A DNA stretch of 64,000 nucleotides from Paramecium pentaurelia (Eukaryota > Ciliophora > Oligohymenophorea > Peniculida > Parameciidae): assembly GCA_905183005.1 (NCBI GenBank), contig CAJJDO010000001.1:377836-441835 (forward strand), given 5' to 3'. Numbering within the stretch: the first letter of the stretch is position 1; every line of letters starts with the position of its first letter. The notes beneath the pieces were generated by a model. It was not told the DNA's origin and made no database searches. It saw nothing but the letters and a program-made list of their open reading frames with translations. Below are positions 51,892-63,868 of the stretch, piece after piece. Position numbers and translations under genes: made by a program.

Positions 51892-53087
51892 TCAATGTAT
51901 TTATAATCTTTCTCTTAAATATTCCTTAAGAGTAACAATCTTATCTTAAATATGATCAACTATTCTTGAAATCAAATCAAGTGATTAAACTCTTTATTGT
52001 GATTCCATTTAATATATTTCCTATTATTATCTACACCATTAATCTTGACCATCCAAATTATTCTAAATATATAAATAAATTTAATTTACTTAATTTCTCT
52101 CTACTTCACCTTAATGATATTCAACCTTCCCTTCAGATTCTTCTATTATACTCTAATAATTTAAGATTGCTTATTCTAAATTCTATCTCTAATCCTATAG
52201 AGTGTTTCTCTCATTAATTAGATCTGATAAGAACTTTTACCAACCTTAAGATTATTATTTCTCAATGTCTTCATCTTAAGATTTGCTCTCTACAATTTGA
52301 ACTCTTAAGTTGGCTAATAATTGTAATACTTTCTTTGCTTGATCTACATCAGCTCTTGAATTCATTTAAGTCATCATAGATATTATTGGTTAAAACAATA
52401 ATCCAGTTGATGTAGATTAACTACAATTATAAATTACTAAATTACTTTTATAATCTAGAAAGTACTTTAGTAAATCTACTTTTTACTTATATAAATGAAG
52501 ATCCACCTGATAAATGTTCAATTAATGCATAAGCTTCATCAATAGAAGAAATTGATTCTATGTGATCTTTTTGTTTTGATTAAAATTCTGAATATTAAAG
52601 ATCTCTTTCACTCTATCCTTCATTTGTTTTTCTTAAGTTTTCTTCAATTTCCACAGATACTTCTGCAATTTTATTTAAAGAACGTTCTAAATTCCTTGAG
52701 TTTTCCTTATTTATAAATTAAACTCCTTACTTCAACTATTTTAGAATGTGCTTTAAATTACTATTAATGATAAGCTAAATTAGTAGCAAAATCATGTAAT
52801 AATCTAGTACATGAAGCTTCTGTATTTTATATAAATAGATCAGCATCTTTTTATTCTTATTCAATCATAAATCTAAATAAATAAAGCATATCATAATACC
52901 TAATATTATTAATATAACTTTAAATTTCATGAACTGGTGATCCTGTTGCTAAACCTATTTAAATTGCATTTAAAAATATTCTTCCAGTATGTTAAGTATC
53001 AATTTCTGTCAGAATAGTTTTTGAATCTTTCATAGTGGCTGATACCACCATTACTAAATATAGACTAAAAACATATGAAAATCTCAT
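51892..53087 (-). CDS. Trichocyst matrix protein precursor
   Basis: Three exons (introns 52706-52730, 52421-52445) give 381 residues, the usual size of these precursors. The start MRFSYVFSLYLVMVVSA is a clear signal peptide with an Ala cleavage site. The rest is acidic, helical and heptad-rich, with a few Cys and Trp (GQDQWCRQQQ) and a central Gly/Ser-rich hinge (EHLSGGSSFIQ). Trichocyst matrix proteins enter the regulated secretory pathway, are cut into small acidic coiled-coil polypeptides, and form the expandable crystal of the trichocyst. The family call rests on signal peptide, size, composition and organism rather than an alignment. The stop lies 103 bp before the LRR-patatin start. Confidence 0.75.
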
Positions 53088-53115
53088 TAATTAAAATAGT
53101 ATAATAAAAACGTAT

Positions 53116-55597
53116 TCATAACTATATATGTGGTAAATCCATTAATTCTTTCGATGACATTATAAAGACATCACGTTTCATAGGATCTGTTGCTAACCAA
53201 ATCTATGATGAATAACCCTTACAAAAATCAACATCTGAATCATCATCACTTGTCATTTATCCTTTAGATTTTTAACTAGATATTATTAATCTAAAAATTA
53301 CTTTTAAACTATTCTCATTAATTATTCCTTTTATTCTATAATATATTGATTTCCATAATCTTTTTTTTCACTTTCTGGTTCTCTAAAATTAACACTTTTC
53401 TTTCCCTATACTGATTTTGAATATGTTTTTTATCCAAAATTTTCTTTACCTTTTTTAAGATTTGATCTCAATTAAATTGTAGTTTTGTCTAAGAAATCTC
53501 TGTCATCTTCCTCATCACTACTATTGTCAATTAATTTTCCAGCATAAGGAGTCCATTTGGAATGTTATGCATTGAACATATCATCTTCCAATAATTATAC
53601 TTCACCTAAATCATGAAATACAGGATTTCTAGGCTAACTTACAAATTTTTGCTCTTTCCTGTATTTTGGACCTTTCTCTCTTTCTTAAGGTTTACGAGCA
53701 TATTCTTATCTGGGCTTCTCTTACAAAACCTCTCTTACAGCTGGTCTCTTCTTTTTCTACATAAGAATTTAATCTTTTATTTCCAATTCAATTTATTCTC
53801 TATAACCCATTCTTTATTCTTCCTCATAATCTCCTTTATATTAAGGTAATTCTGCTTCTGCAAATATGAATTCTCCTAAATCTGGTTCTTAAATAGATGT
53901 CTTTTATGCTTTCTAAGGATTTCTAGGTTCTTTATTTTAAGATTTCTTTATTTATTATTCAACTTCTCCTTTAATATCTATTTATTAACCAATTTCTCTT
54001 TTTACTTTGAGTTCTTTTTCTGTTAATGGTTCTGGATTCTTTAAAGTAATGTTTTTTCTATCTTTAAGATCAGTTTTAAATTTTTATAATTTTTTCTATT
54101 TCTTATCTTAATCTTCTTTAAATTCTCTAACTTCTCTTGTAGTCATAACTTTACCATTTTTTACTTTTTATTAATAGTGTTTAATGATTCCTTATTCATT
54201 TAGATCCTCTGCTTCATTTTCAGCTTCTTCAAACATTTCTTTAACTCCTAAATCATCTTTATTCTACTTAATTCTACTTAGACTAACAGATGGTCCAACT
54301 TTATTGTCAAATTCTTTATTTGGTGTCCATTTTCTTTTTTTCATTGATGAAAATATAGCTTTAACTTATCTATTAATATAATCAATCTTATGTTTTTTTA
54401 TTATTGATTCTTTTTGTTTTTATTTTTTTTATTATTTAATTTCATGAATAATATTTTTAGCATTCTATTCAAAAAAATCTTAATTTAATTTAGATGAATT
54501 TTAGGTCTTACATTTGATAGGAGACTTTGTTTTATCTCTTTAAGATAATGAGAATTATTTTTTATCAACTGATTTTTTTGCTTCTTCTATCCACATTTTT
54601 TTATAACGAGATTCTCTATCTTAACTTTCAGGGAATAACTTAGTTAAATTAATTTAATTTGGTTTTTCTTTTTCTTCTTCTTCTTCTTATTATTAAATCT
54701 TTAACAATCTTTCTTATTCTTTTTCTTCTTATAATTTTATAAATTTGATTTTTTCATCTTATAATTTTTTTTAATTAACTCCCCAAGCAAATTTTTATTC
54801 ACAATTTTCTCTTTAAGTTTAAGCTCTAACAATTTATTATTTACCATATTTTTTCATTCTTTCTCTTTATTACAATTTTTATTATCTTATTCTTTCCTGT
54901 CTTTCAGCTTCTTCTTTTTTTGAATAAACTTATTTTTTATTGTTTTCAGTTGAAACAATTTTACTTAAATTTCTTTATAATTATTCTGGTTAAGGTGCTT
55001 ATCTAATTTCATCATCTCCTTATTCTCTATCTGAGATATAGGATTCAGTTCCACTTGTTTATGAATCATCATCATCTACATCTTCTGTAAATTTCTTTTA
55101 TTCAAATAATGTTCCAACTAAATTTGGGAATTATTCACTCAAAGGTTTAAATTATCTTGGTTCTCTATATGGAGCATCTGTTCTTTTTATTGGTGATTTA
55201 TATTTAGGAGATTGTTATGGTGATTTTTGAGATTCAGGTGAAGATAACTATGATGATTTTGGATGATTTGTAATATTTTTAAATACAGTTTATGATTATT
55301 TTAATGGTTATTATTTATTTGATTCCGTTGTTTTTTTTGAATTTGGAATTTATGTAGGCTTTTTAGGTATAGTTTTCTATGATGAGTTATTATTCTAATT
55401 ATTCTATTACTTATTTGTTTTTTCTTTTTTAACAGACTCTTTTGATTATTTAACTAATTATGGTTATGGAGTGGCTGCAAACTTTAATACTTTAACATCT
55501 AAGCATTTAATGAATTATTACCATCATTAATTGGTTATCCATCAATATTAAAGAGTACTTCTTTATCAACTTTTCTACCTATTATAGCATTAGACAT
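53116..55597 (-). CDS. Large charged uncharacterized protein, 810 residues
   Basis: Three exons (introns 55499-55521, 53276-53301) give 811 codons. The start MSNAIIGRKVDKEVLFNIDG looks folded; the next 150 residues are Ser/Pro/Gln-rich with SPxK sites (SPKYKSPIKR). From about residue 180 the chain is highly charged, with long Lys/Glu helices (EEAERQERIRQQKLQQRER; LQEEKEQERLLKIQQQ). Short conserved-looking patches are present (LTKLFPESQDRESRYKKMW; FSSMKKRKWTPNKEF; KWTPYAGKLIDNSSDEEDD). KWTP occurs twice, which may mark a repeated binding motif. No known domain was found. Cytoskeletal or ciliary association is a guess only. Confidence 0.75.
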
Positions 55598-55641
55598 TCG
55601 TTATTTAATTAAATTTATAAGATGTATATTAGTAAATTAAT

Positions 55642-57871
55642 TCATTTTTCATCTTCTGAAACATTCTCTTTACCTATAATTTATTATGTTATAGGATTTT
55701 TGGTACCTCCTTTCAAACATTTATATATCTTTTTGTTTTGTCTAAATGAAGAATTAACTTCAGATGTATCTAATAATGAATTCTTTTCCAATCTTTGTAA
55801 TTCTTTTAATTAATCATATTTCACAAACAATTTCTGATTTTCTACACTAAGTCTATTTACTTCTTCTGATAATTTCTAATTTATATTTAAATATTAAAAG
55901 TACAAAGATTTTGAGTTATCTATCATCAATCAATTTCTTTAATCTTTAACAATCTCTTTAATACTTTTATTTTTAATTAATCACTTAATGTACTCCTTCT
56001 AACATTTTCTCAATATTAATATTTAATTCTTTGCATTTTTCATCATAATTCCTAATATCTATGAATATTCATCATTTATACTTTTAGCTAATTAATTCTC
56101 TAATTTTAATGACTTTGCTTTTTCAGCATCTAAAAGCTATTAAGTCTTTTCTAAAGTTTCTAAAAGTTCTTATTAACTAGTATTATCAGTCTATAATTCC
56201 AAATTCTATTTCTTTAATTAAGCTACTTATGTATGTAATTCAGCCAATTAATCATCTTAATAAATATTATTTTTTTTATTACTTTGTATATTGAATTCCT
56301 TTTTATCGTCTGTCAAAAAAGCCATTAATTATTCATTTAATTAATCCTTATGATGTTTCTTATATAAATAAGTAATCTATTTTAATTTAGATGTAACTCT
56401 ATCTTTTACATAATTGTCAATAAGAGTCAATACCTAATCATCCTCAAAAATGTCTTTATCTCCATTTTAACCAAGTTTTTAAGACAAAGTTCTTTGAATA
56501 TTAGATAACTTTTTTTAATAATCAGTCTCCATTCTCATATATTGATGTTCATAATCTTAAATCTCTATTAATTATATTATTCTAATAATTACTTTCTTGC
56601 ATTTCATCCTCTTTTATTCTTAATTAATTTCTTAATTCTATTTCCTTCTATTAATTTATAAATTAAGATTATTTAAACATCTCTATTTCTTACTCATATT
56701 TTGCCATTATCTATTACATTTATAATAATTATTCATTATTGTTTGGAACATCAAAATTAATATCCTCTTAAATATCTTTCAAAATCTCCTTATCTTCTTC
56801 ACTTATCACTATACCTTTTTTAAATTGTGATAATTATTCCTATAATAATAATATTTCTCTTTCCTTCTCTTAAACAATCATTTTTAATTCTTCAACAGTA
56901 TGTTCTTTATTTATTTTTGGCTTATTCTTAATTGCTTTAGCTCTTACTCCAAATCTTAAAGTTGAAAGAGTCTCCTACAAATTAAATTAAGCAGGAGAAC
57001 ATGTTATAATAAGTGTTGTTCTACTATTACCACCAAAAGAACATTATAATATTCTTGTTAATTTAGAATCTCTATATGGTACATGTTAACTCCCATCTGT
57101 TAATGCATTAATCACCTAACCTAAAGCAGACAATGATTTATTTATTCCTTTTGCTTCATCTAAGATTTTCCCTTCTGCTCCAGTCTTTGATACCTTTTCA
57201 CTACCCGCCAAATCTACTAAAAATAGTTTACCTGTTTTAGCAGATTAATCTCTTAAGTCTATTGATTATACTGTCATTAAAAATATCATATGTGATCTAG
57301 ATGATTATTCATTCATATTAGTGCTTGCTATCATTCTATTAGCATTGCACATTTTTAATATATCATATATTTCTGATTAATCTGCTATTGAAGTTTCAGT
57401 TACTCCTTCAATATATGTTGAATGATTTTTATCCTCTCTAATTTTTAGATCTGTTTTTTTTATGTTTTATAAGTCTCTCACCTTTTCCATATATAACTCA
57501 GTCACTGATATTTTTATTCGATACTCTACATAATCTGGACTAGCTTCTATATAATCAAACACTGTATTGACCATTCTTTTTATTATTCCTTAATCATCTC
57601 CAGTCGTCCCTTCCATTGTATGAGTCTTTCCAGATCCAGTTTAGCCATAAGCTACTACAGTCCCATTAAATCCCTCTAAGACTCCTTTTATTACTGGCTC
57701 AGCTGCCACCTTAAATACATCTATTTATTTTCCTGGATGAAATATATGATCGAAATTGAATTGTTGATTTTCTATAAGAACACTTTTTTCATCTGCAAAG
57801 TAGATTTAACTTTCAACCTATCCAGATATTGGAGGTCTAAATCGACATATCACTTATATATTTGTAGTCAT
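55642..57871 (-). CDS. Kinesin-1-like motor protein (N-terminal motor), 716 residues
   Basis: Four exons (introns 56565-56592, 56059-56081, 55876-55903) give 717 codons. Residues 1-330 are the motor: VICRFRPP at the start, P-loop GQTGSGKT, NMNEQSSRSH (switch I), LVDLAGSEK (switch II), VPYRDSKLTRIL, and FGVRAKAIKNKPKIN leading into the neck. The order and wording match conventional kinesin heavy chain more than other classes, including SKTGAEG and NKSLSALGQVI. It is a microtubule plus-end-directed ATPase. Residues about 340-640 are coiled-coil stalk. The tail is short and basic (KIYKCLKGGTKNP) without an obvious IAK autoinhibitory motif, so the protein is shorter than animal KIF5. Its start is divergent from the RING gene. 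Confidence 0.94.
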
Positions 57872-58104
57872 ATTAAAATTCAAAATAATTAATGTTTCGA
57901 ACTGTTAATTTAATTAATTAAAAATATTAAAAAAACAAAAGGACATTCTTTTTTTATATCAAATATTATAAATTTTGATAATTTATAAATCATATGTACA
58001 TTTATAATGATATTATCAATAATACACTTCTTTTATTGTGATTTAAATTCAATTAACAATTCAAATTTTATAATAAATACAAATAAATATAAATATTTAT
58101 TATT

Positions 58105-58982
58105 ATGGCATCCAATGAAGCAAGACTTTAATCATTACAAAATTGGAAAGCCTCCTTAGAATTAAAGAAAATACTATATAATTAAGGGTATTCATAATAT
58201 TAAATGATCTATTTAGAATTGATCATCAAAATTAAGATTATTTGGCTTAATTAACATATAAGATTGCAGAAAGAGCTTTTGGAAGTTAAAGCAAAAATAA
58301 TTTAGAAAGCAAAGTTTGTGAAATGGTAGAATAACAAACTTGTGCAATTTGTTTTGAATTGATGGTACCTCCTTAATATTCACCCATATTATTGTTTCCA
58401 TGTGGACATTCATTTTGTAAATCTTGTGTTTTAGATGGTACAAAATTAAGAATTCAAAAATGCAGTCTTTGCAGATCAAAAATAAGTGCACATGCAATAA
58501 ACTTAAGTTTATAAAATTTAATATGCACCTTTGCTGAATAGAAATAATAGATACCAAAATAAACATAATAAATGGCAGTTTAAGAAAATACTACATTACC
58601 AAAAGAAAATGCATTCACTAATCAATATAAAATGTATAAACTTAGATGTGATATTCTTGAATAAGAAAAATAATAGTTAAATACTTAAATTAAAGAATTG
58701 AAAAATGAATTAGTAGAACTTGAAAGAAAAGTAGGATCACTTTAATCAGAGAGAGAAAAGATAATCTCTAAATAAGCCATGCTTTAAAATAATGTATTTT
58801 CAATATTAATTATATTTTAGTTAGATGAAGTTAATTAAGGACTTTAAACTATTGTCGACAGAAGTAAGGCCATAACTGTAAAAATATATAACATATAAGA
58901 ATAAATGAAAATTTTAGATGAAACTATGAAACCTCTTTAATAGGAAATGAATAAATATGAAGTTTTGGCTAAATCTACTTGA
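58105..58982 (+). CDS. RING finger E3 ligase-like protein, 273 residues
   Basis: Three exons (introns 58188-58216, 58794-58820) give 274 codons. Residues about 70-115 are a C3HC4 RING: CAICFE, then PCGHSFCKSC, then KCSLCRSKI, with all eight zinc ligands present. The finger is only complete after the first intron is removed. From residue about 150 the chain is a coiled coil (ELKNELVELERKVGSLQSER), as in many RING proteins that dimerize. The expected activity is recruitment of a ubiquitin-charged E2; the substrate is unknown. There is no B-box or PHD. It is separated by 233 bp from the divergent kinesin gene. Confidence 0.87.
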
Positions 58983-59080
58983 GTGTTATTATAAATAAAT
59001 TGCAATCTCTATTTACAATTGCTTCAATTAGAATAGTAATAAAATTAAACAAAAAGAAAAATTTATTTAACTTTTATTTT

Positions 59081-59815
59081 TCATATATTTTCATATAATT
59101 TTACTATATCAATAATCTTAAAAGCTGATTTGAAATCTATTTTTTTAATTACTTAATCAAAAACTGATATATCCTATCTTTCATAAGATCTTTATTCTTT
59201 ATAATTACATTAGAATTCATCCAAATCATCAAGATTAATAGATATCTATGATAAATTTAAATTTGTTACTTCTTCTTCATCATCATGTTCTTTAAATTTA
59301 CTCACAATAATATATTTGTCATTTTAAAGATTTTCTTTATTTAAATTTTTTTCAGAATTAATTTCAGTTTGTAAATCATCATTTTAATCTTATTTCTATA
59401 ATTCATCAAATTATGTAAGTATATCTAATTTGTTGATCTTTTTGAGACATGATTTAGGATTTTCTATATTTCCATTTTTTAAATCATTGTAATTTTTTGA
59501 ATTTATAACATCATTCAAATTATTAGGTGTCATTTTTTATGAAGATTCTTCTTGTAGATTTTTCCATTCAATTATGCTATAGAAGTGTTCATAATCTTCT
59601 AAATCTGAATAGTTTCTAGTTTCTTCATCAGAGGAAGTTTAATCATCATACCATCTACCTTTAATTGAACTTGAAATTTTTCTGCTTAATTGTTTTTTCT
59701 TTTTCTTACTTAAATACTCAGATGGACATTTGTAAATAGAATGTATAATATTTTTCTCAAAACAAAATGTTACACTTTTAGTTTTCTTTCCATCTTCATC
59801 CTCTTTTGTCTACAT
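59081..59815 (-). CDS. Acidic protein with PP1-docking-type motif, 244 residues
   Basis: A single exon of 245 codons from the ATG at 59815 to the TGA at 59081-59083. Near the N-terminus, residues 11-16 read TKSVTF, which fits the RVxF docking motif by which protein phosphatase 1 binds its regulators; the following FEKNIIHSIY is similar in kind to other PP1 regulators. After a Lys/Arg-rich patch (SKKKKKQLSRKISSSIKGRW) come acidic stretches (SSDEETRNYSDLEDYE; KEHDDEEE). This resembles small PP1 inhibitor or targeting proteins, but a short motif can occur by chance. The first 25 bases of the gene recur at 60896-60920 because of the assembly duplication. Confidence 0.62.
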
Positions 59816-60117
59816 ATCTTGTACTTTTTAATTTATATATAATTAAAATTATCAAAAGACTGTTTTAATTAATAAGAAAATGTATATTTTTAAGTTTTCT
59901 AAACTATTTAATTTTTATATTAAATTAATAGACAATTCAATTTTTAGTTAGTTGATAATTTTGGTTCTATTTTAAAATCATATCAATTCAATTCAATTTC
60001 ATGTAAATTATCATAATATTTATATATTTATTCATTAAATGAATTATTTACTTATCATTATTGAAATGAATAAATAAAAACAAAATTTTATAATAAATTG
60101 TAAAATTAAAATAAATT
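59816..60117. promoter_or_regulatory. Divergent promoter region of PP1-motif and SET genes
   Basis: About 300 bp of A+T-rich sequence between the two divergent starts, repeated as 60921-61222. It contains TA-rich runs but no motif that I can name. The duplicate is an assembly copy. Confidence 0.45.
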
Positions 60118-60894
60118 ATGTTTAATTCATAAAAAACTTAAGAATTGTGCAATTAAGAAAAATACATTCATTTCATAAAATGGTGCAAAGAAAATGGAGC
60201 ATTGATATCAGATGAAGTTTAATATCCATCTGCATTTGGAGCTTAAGGTTATACTGGTATTAGTGCAAAAATGAATATTGCCGCTAATAAAGTAATTATT
60301 GCTATACCTAACAAATTAATCATAAGTCATCATAAAGTATTGAAAAGTGAATTGAGTGATATGTTTAAGGCTCATAAACCCTTTTTTGATGATTAGATCA
60401 CTGCAGATGCTGAATTCAATTGTTTGGGTATGAAATAAGTTGTACCCTATAGCACTTTACATATTTTATCATAAATTATAAGGAGAAAAGTCATTTTGGT
60501 ATCCTTATTTGAATGTAGTAGAACAACATACTATGTTTGAATGGAGAAATAGAGACCTATTCAATTTATAAGATCAATCCTTAATTGATGAATTTATGTA
60601 TATCTAATCTGAAATGGATAAATCTTGGTACAAATTTAAAGGAGTAATGAACAAATATCCTCAATATTTTGGTTGTTTAACTGAAGAACATAAAGATATG
60701 TTTTATTGGAGTAATGAATTTGTGATGACTCGTTGTTTTGGTTGGACATTACCATCTACAAGTTTAGTTCCTATGGCTGATATGTTAAATCATTCTAATA
60801 TTAATCCTGCTACATATCATTTAATTAATAGATTAATTGAATAAAATGGTTAACCAAATAATAGATACACTCTTAAAAGAGAAAGAATAGATCT
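60118..60894 (+). other. Duplicated N-terminal fragment of the SET gene (assembly copy)
   Basis: This repeats the first 259 or so residues of the SET-domain protein, including the 25-nt intron (here 60428-60452), and breaks off at the N after codons for RERID. It should not be counted as a separate or truncated paralogue. Confidence 0.88.
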
Positions 60895-60895
60895 N

Positions 60896-61999
60896 CATCT
60901 TCATCCTCTTTTGTCTACATATCTTGTACTTTTTAATTTATATATAATTAAAATTATCAAAAGACTGTTTTAATTAATAAGAAAATGTATATTTTTAAGT
61001 TTTCTAAACTATTTAATTTTTATATTAAATTAATAGACAATTCAATTTTTAGTTAGTTGATAATTTTGGTTCTATTTTAAAATCATATCAATTCAATTCA
61101 ATTTCATGTAAATTATCATAATATTTATATATTTATTCATTAAATGAATTATTTACTTATCATTATTGAAATGAATAAATAAAAACAAAATTTTATAATA
61201 AATTGTAAAATTAAAATAAATTATGTTTAATTCATAAAAAACTTAAGAATTGTGCAATTAAGAAAAATACATTCATTTCATAAAATGGTGCAAAGAAAAT
61301 GGAGCATTGATATCAGATGAAGTTTAATATCCATCTGCATTTGGAGCTTAAGGTTATACTGGTATTAGTGCAAAAATGAATATTGCCGCTAATAAAGTAA
61401 TTATTGCTATACCTAACAAATTAATCATAAGTCATCATAAAGTATTGAAAAGTGAATTGAGTGATATGTTTAAGGCTCATAAACCCTTTTTTGATGATTA
61501 GATCACTGCAGATGCTGAATTCAATTGTTTGGGTATGAAATAAGTTGTACCCTATAGCACTTTACATATTTTATCATAAATTATAAGGAGAAAAGTCATT
61601 TTGGTATCCTTATTTGAATGTAGTAGAACAACATACTATGTTTGAATGGAGAAATAGAGACCTATTCAATTTATAAGATCAATCCTTAATTGATGAATTT
61701 ATGTATATCTAATCTGAAATGGATAAATCTTGGTACAAATTTAAAGGAGTAATGAACAAATATCCTCAATATTTTGGTTGTTTAACTGAAGAACATAAAG
61801 ATATGTTTTATTGGAGTAATGAATTTGTGATGACTCGTTGTTTTGGTTGGACATTACCATCTACAAGTTTAGTTCCTATGGCTGATATGTTAAATCATTC
61901 TAATATTAATCCTGCTACATATCATTTAATTAATAGATTAATTGAATAAAATGGTTAACCAAATAATAGATACACTCTTAAAAGAGAAAGAATAGATCT
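60896..61999. repeat. Identical 1104-bp duplication, copy 2 (right contig start)
   Basis: Copy of 59791-60894 that continues into the complete SET gene. Its first 25 bases (60896-60920) are a stub of the minus-strand PP1-motif gene, cut by the contig edge. Confidence 0.9.
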
Positions 62000-63299
62000 T
62001 AAATTATTAGAACTTGATTTTAAAATTGATCCAAAATATTAAATTAGAAATACATAAGAAGCATATATTTAAACAAATAAATAATTGTTAGTTCATGAAT
62101 TTGAAGGTTAAACAACAAGAGATAAAATTAATTAAATAAATTATAATGTTTTAAAACTTTGGAAAGAAAAATAAGCATGGGAATTGGATTTTGAATCATC
62201 TTCTTAATCAGAGGATAATGATACTGATTCAGAAGATGAAGATAAGATAGATAAGCTCACTTAAATAAGAAAAAAAGAACTTAAGATTATATAAGAAAAG
62301 AATACCAAGTTAGATTAAAAATATACTCAAAAATGTTAAGATATTATTACCAGTATTATTCCTAAGAATGCTTAATATAAATAGACATAATCAACTATAT
62401 AAATTAAGGGAAAGAGAACTTTTGAAGAAGATTTGGAGAAAGATTAAAATAGTTCAGAAAGTAGTGATGATTCAGAGAAGGATTTCGATTGGTATAATGA
62501 TGATGATGATTAAGTTTATTTTTGTATTACTACAGCAGGTTAAATTTAATAAGGAGAATAAATATATACATTCTATGGTCGAAGAAACAATAGATTCTTA
62601 TTATTATGGTATGGATTTACAATGAATAATAATAAGTATAATTCATTCAATCTTAGAGTATATTAAATTTATTTTATATTAAGTTATGGCTCAATCCAGA
62701 ACCTATGCCTATGAATGACTAAATTTATTCTAAGATTATTGTTACTGATATAGTGAATCTTAATCATCTCAAATATGGATAAATTAATGGAGTTCCAATT
62801 AATCAATTAAGCAAAGAAATTAAGTTAAAGGGATCTAAATTATAAGAAGGTATATTTTAATAATGATTTAGATTTAATCATATATGTAAGACTCTTTTTA
62901 ATGGCCTATTATATTGGATAGGATGCAAATTCAATTTTATTAACTATACCAGTTTCAATTGATTTTGAAATTTAGGTTTTTGATTTCACATTAAAGTTAC
63001 TTTCTTATCTTGCATAAAAGTAAATTTAAAAAAAAATATAAATTAGATTTAAATCACCATATTAAGAAGATTTAAATTTAAATTTAAATAATTTAAAATG
63101 TGAAGAGTATTTTGCACTTAATTATAGAATTGGATAAAAGGAATTAATTTTATTGCAAATAAATCATATAATGGAAGCTTTGAAACTTTTAAGAATGTTG
63201 AAATAATAACCAAAATTAAACATAAAAGAGTATTTTATGTAATAATCTAATTCAGTAGAAAAAATGAGAGCTTTAAGATATTATATAAAATATTTATGA
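61223..63299 (+). CDS. SET-domain methyltransferase (SETD3/Rubisco-LSMT type), 667 residues
   Basis: Four exons (introns 61533-61557, 62658-62683, 62850-62871) give 668 codons. The split SET domain shows the SETD3/LSMT pattern: GYTGISAKMNIAANKVIIAI with IPNKLIIS at the start, an inserted iSET helical part (WRNRDLFNLQDQSLIDEF), FGWTLPSTSLVPMADMLNHS (the NHS motif that binds AdoMet), and GEQIYTFYGRRNNRFLLLWY with YGF (catalytic Tyr region). The C-terminal part resembles the Rubs_subs_bind domain that positions the substrate. A long acidic insert (QSEDNDTDSEDEDK ... SSESSDDSEKDFD) separates the NHS and YGF blocks and is larger than in animals or plants. The substrate (histidine or lysine of a cytosolic protein) cannot be told from sequence. 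Confidence 0.9.
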
Positions 63300-63444
63300 T
63301 TATTTTGTTAAATAAAAATACTTATTTTTATCATTATTAGTCAGGTATTTATATTGGAAATTTCTTAATGTCTAAAATTGAATAATTTTGATTAAATTTT
63401 GATATCTATATATATATAATATATAAGTATAACAAATATTGTAT

Positions 63445-63831
63445 TCATTATTTTTTCAAGTTCTTTTAATTTTTGGTTTCCTTTTTTGCAAACTAATTCA
63501 TTTCTTTTTGAAATTTGGAGAATACATTATTATGAATTCCTTATTGAGATGGTATAGCTTGAAAAGTAATAAAATTAGAAAATTATTATTCAGATGGTAT
63601 TGTCTAAAAAGAATATTGTGGACCAGTTGACAACTATGAAGTTTTTTTTCTCTCTTTAAAAACTCCAAACTGATGCTTCTGAGGTTAATATTCTTCTTCT
63701 GAATCAGAGAGTGAAACCATTTTTTATGCCTCATCAAATGGTGAAGAATGTATTATATTTTAAGGAGGACTATTATCGATTTCTAAAGTTTCAATTCTCT
63801 CAACACTCTTACAACATTATCCACTTCCCAT
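63445..63831 (-). CDS. Small acylation-type protein (MGSGQCC), 128 residues
   Basis: A single exon of 129 codons. The start MGSGQCCKS has Gly2 for N-myristoylation and a Cys pair at 6-7 for palmitoylation, as in many membrane-anchored small proteins. The rest is polar and Ser/Gln-rich with an acidic run (SLSDSEEEY) and a Lys-rich C-terminus, and is probably unstructured. No domain is present. The other two frames here are also open, so annotation pipelines may choose wrongly. The acylation start and composition favour this one. It is convergent with the SET gene, 145 bp apart. Confidence 0.68.
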
Positions 63832-63868
63832 TTATATTAATTAATTAATATTAAGAATATAATTTGTA

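Larger units (their letters stand above)
59791..60894. repeat. Identical 1104-bp duplication, copy 1 (left contig end)
   Basis: This stretch appears identical to 60896-61999, with one N at 60895 between the copies. It spans the first codons of the PP1-motif gene, the divergent promoter and the first part of the SET gene, and is cut off in the middle of SET codons at the N. As with 6340-8606, this is the signature of unmerged overlapping contigs. Confidence 0.9.

Noticed and set aside
51966..52217. 83-residue plus-strand ORF rich in Leu, Ile and Asn
   Set aside because: It is antisense to the well-supported trichocyst matrix gene, and it is only open because the coding strand there lacks certain codons.
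45347..53087. One giant gene joining the LRR-patatin frame to the upstream signal-peptide protein
   Set aside because: The upstream frame ends in a TGA at 51892-51894, is a complete 381-residue secreted protein, and the LRR-patatin frame has its own ATG 103 bp later with coding length divisible by three.
60118..60894. A truncated SET-domain paralogue next to the full one
   Set aside because: It appears identical to the start of the full gene, including the intron and the flanking spacer, and is cut off by an N; this is an assembly copy, not a paralogue.
63498..63737. 79-residue minus-strand ORF with a standard-code start
   Set aside because: It is a shadow of the MGSGQCC frame, which has a better composition, an acylation-type start and a stop that fits the neighbour spacing.
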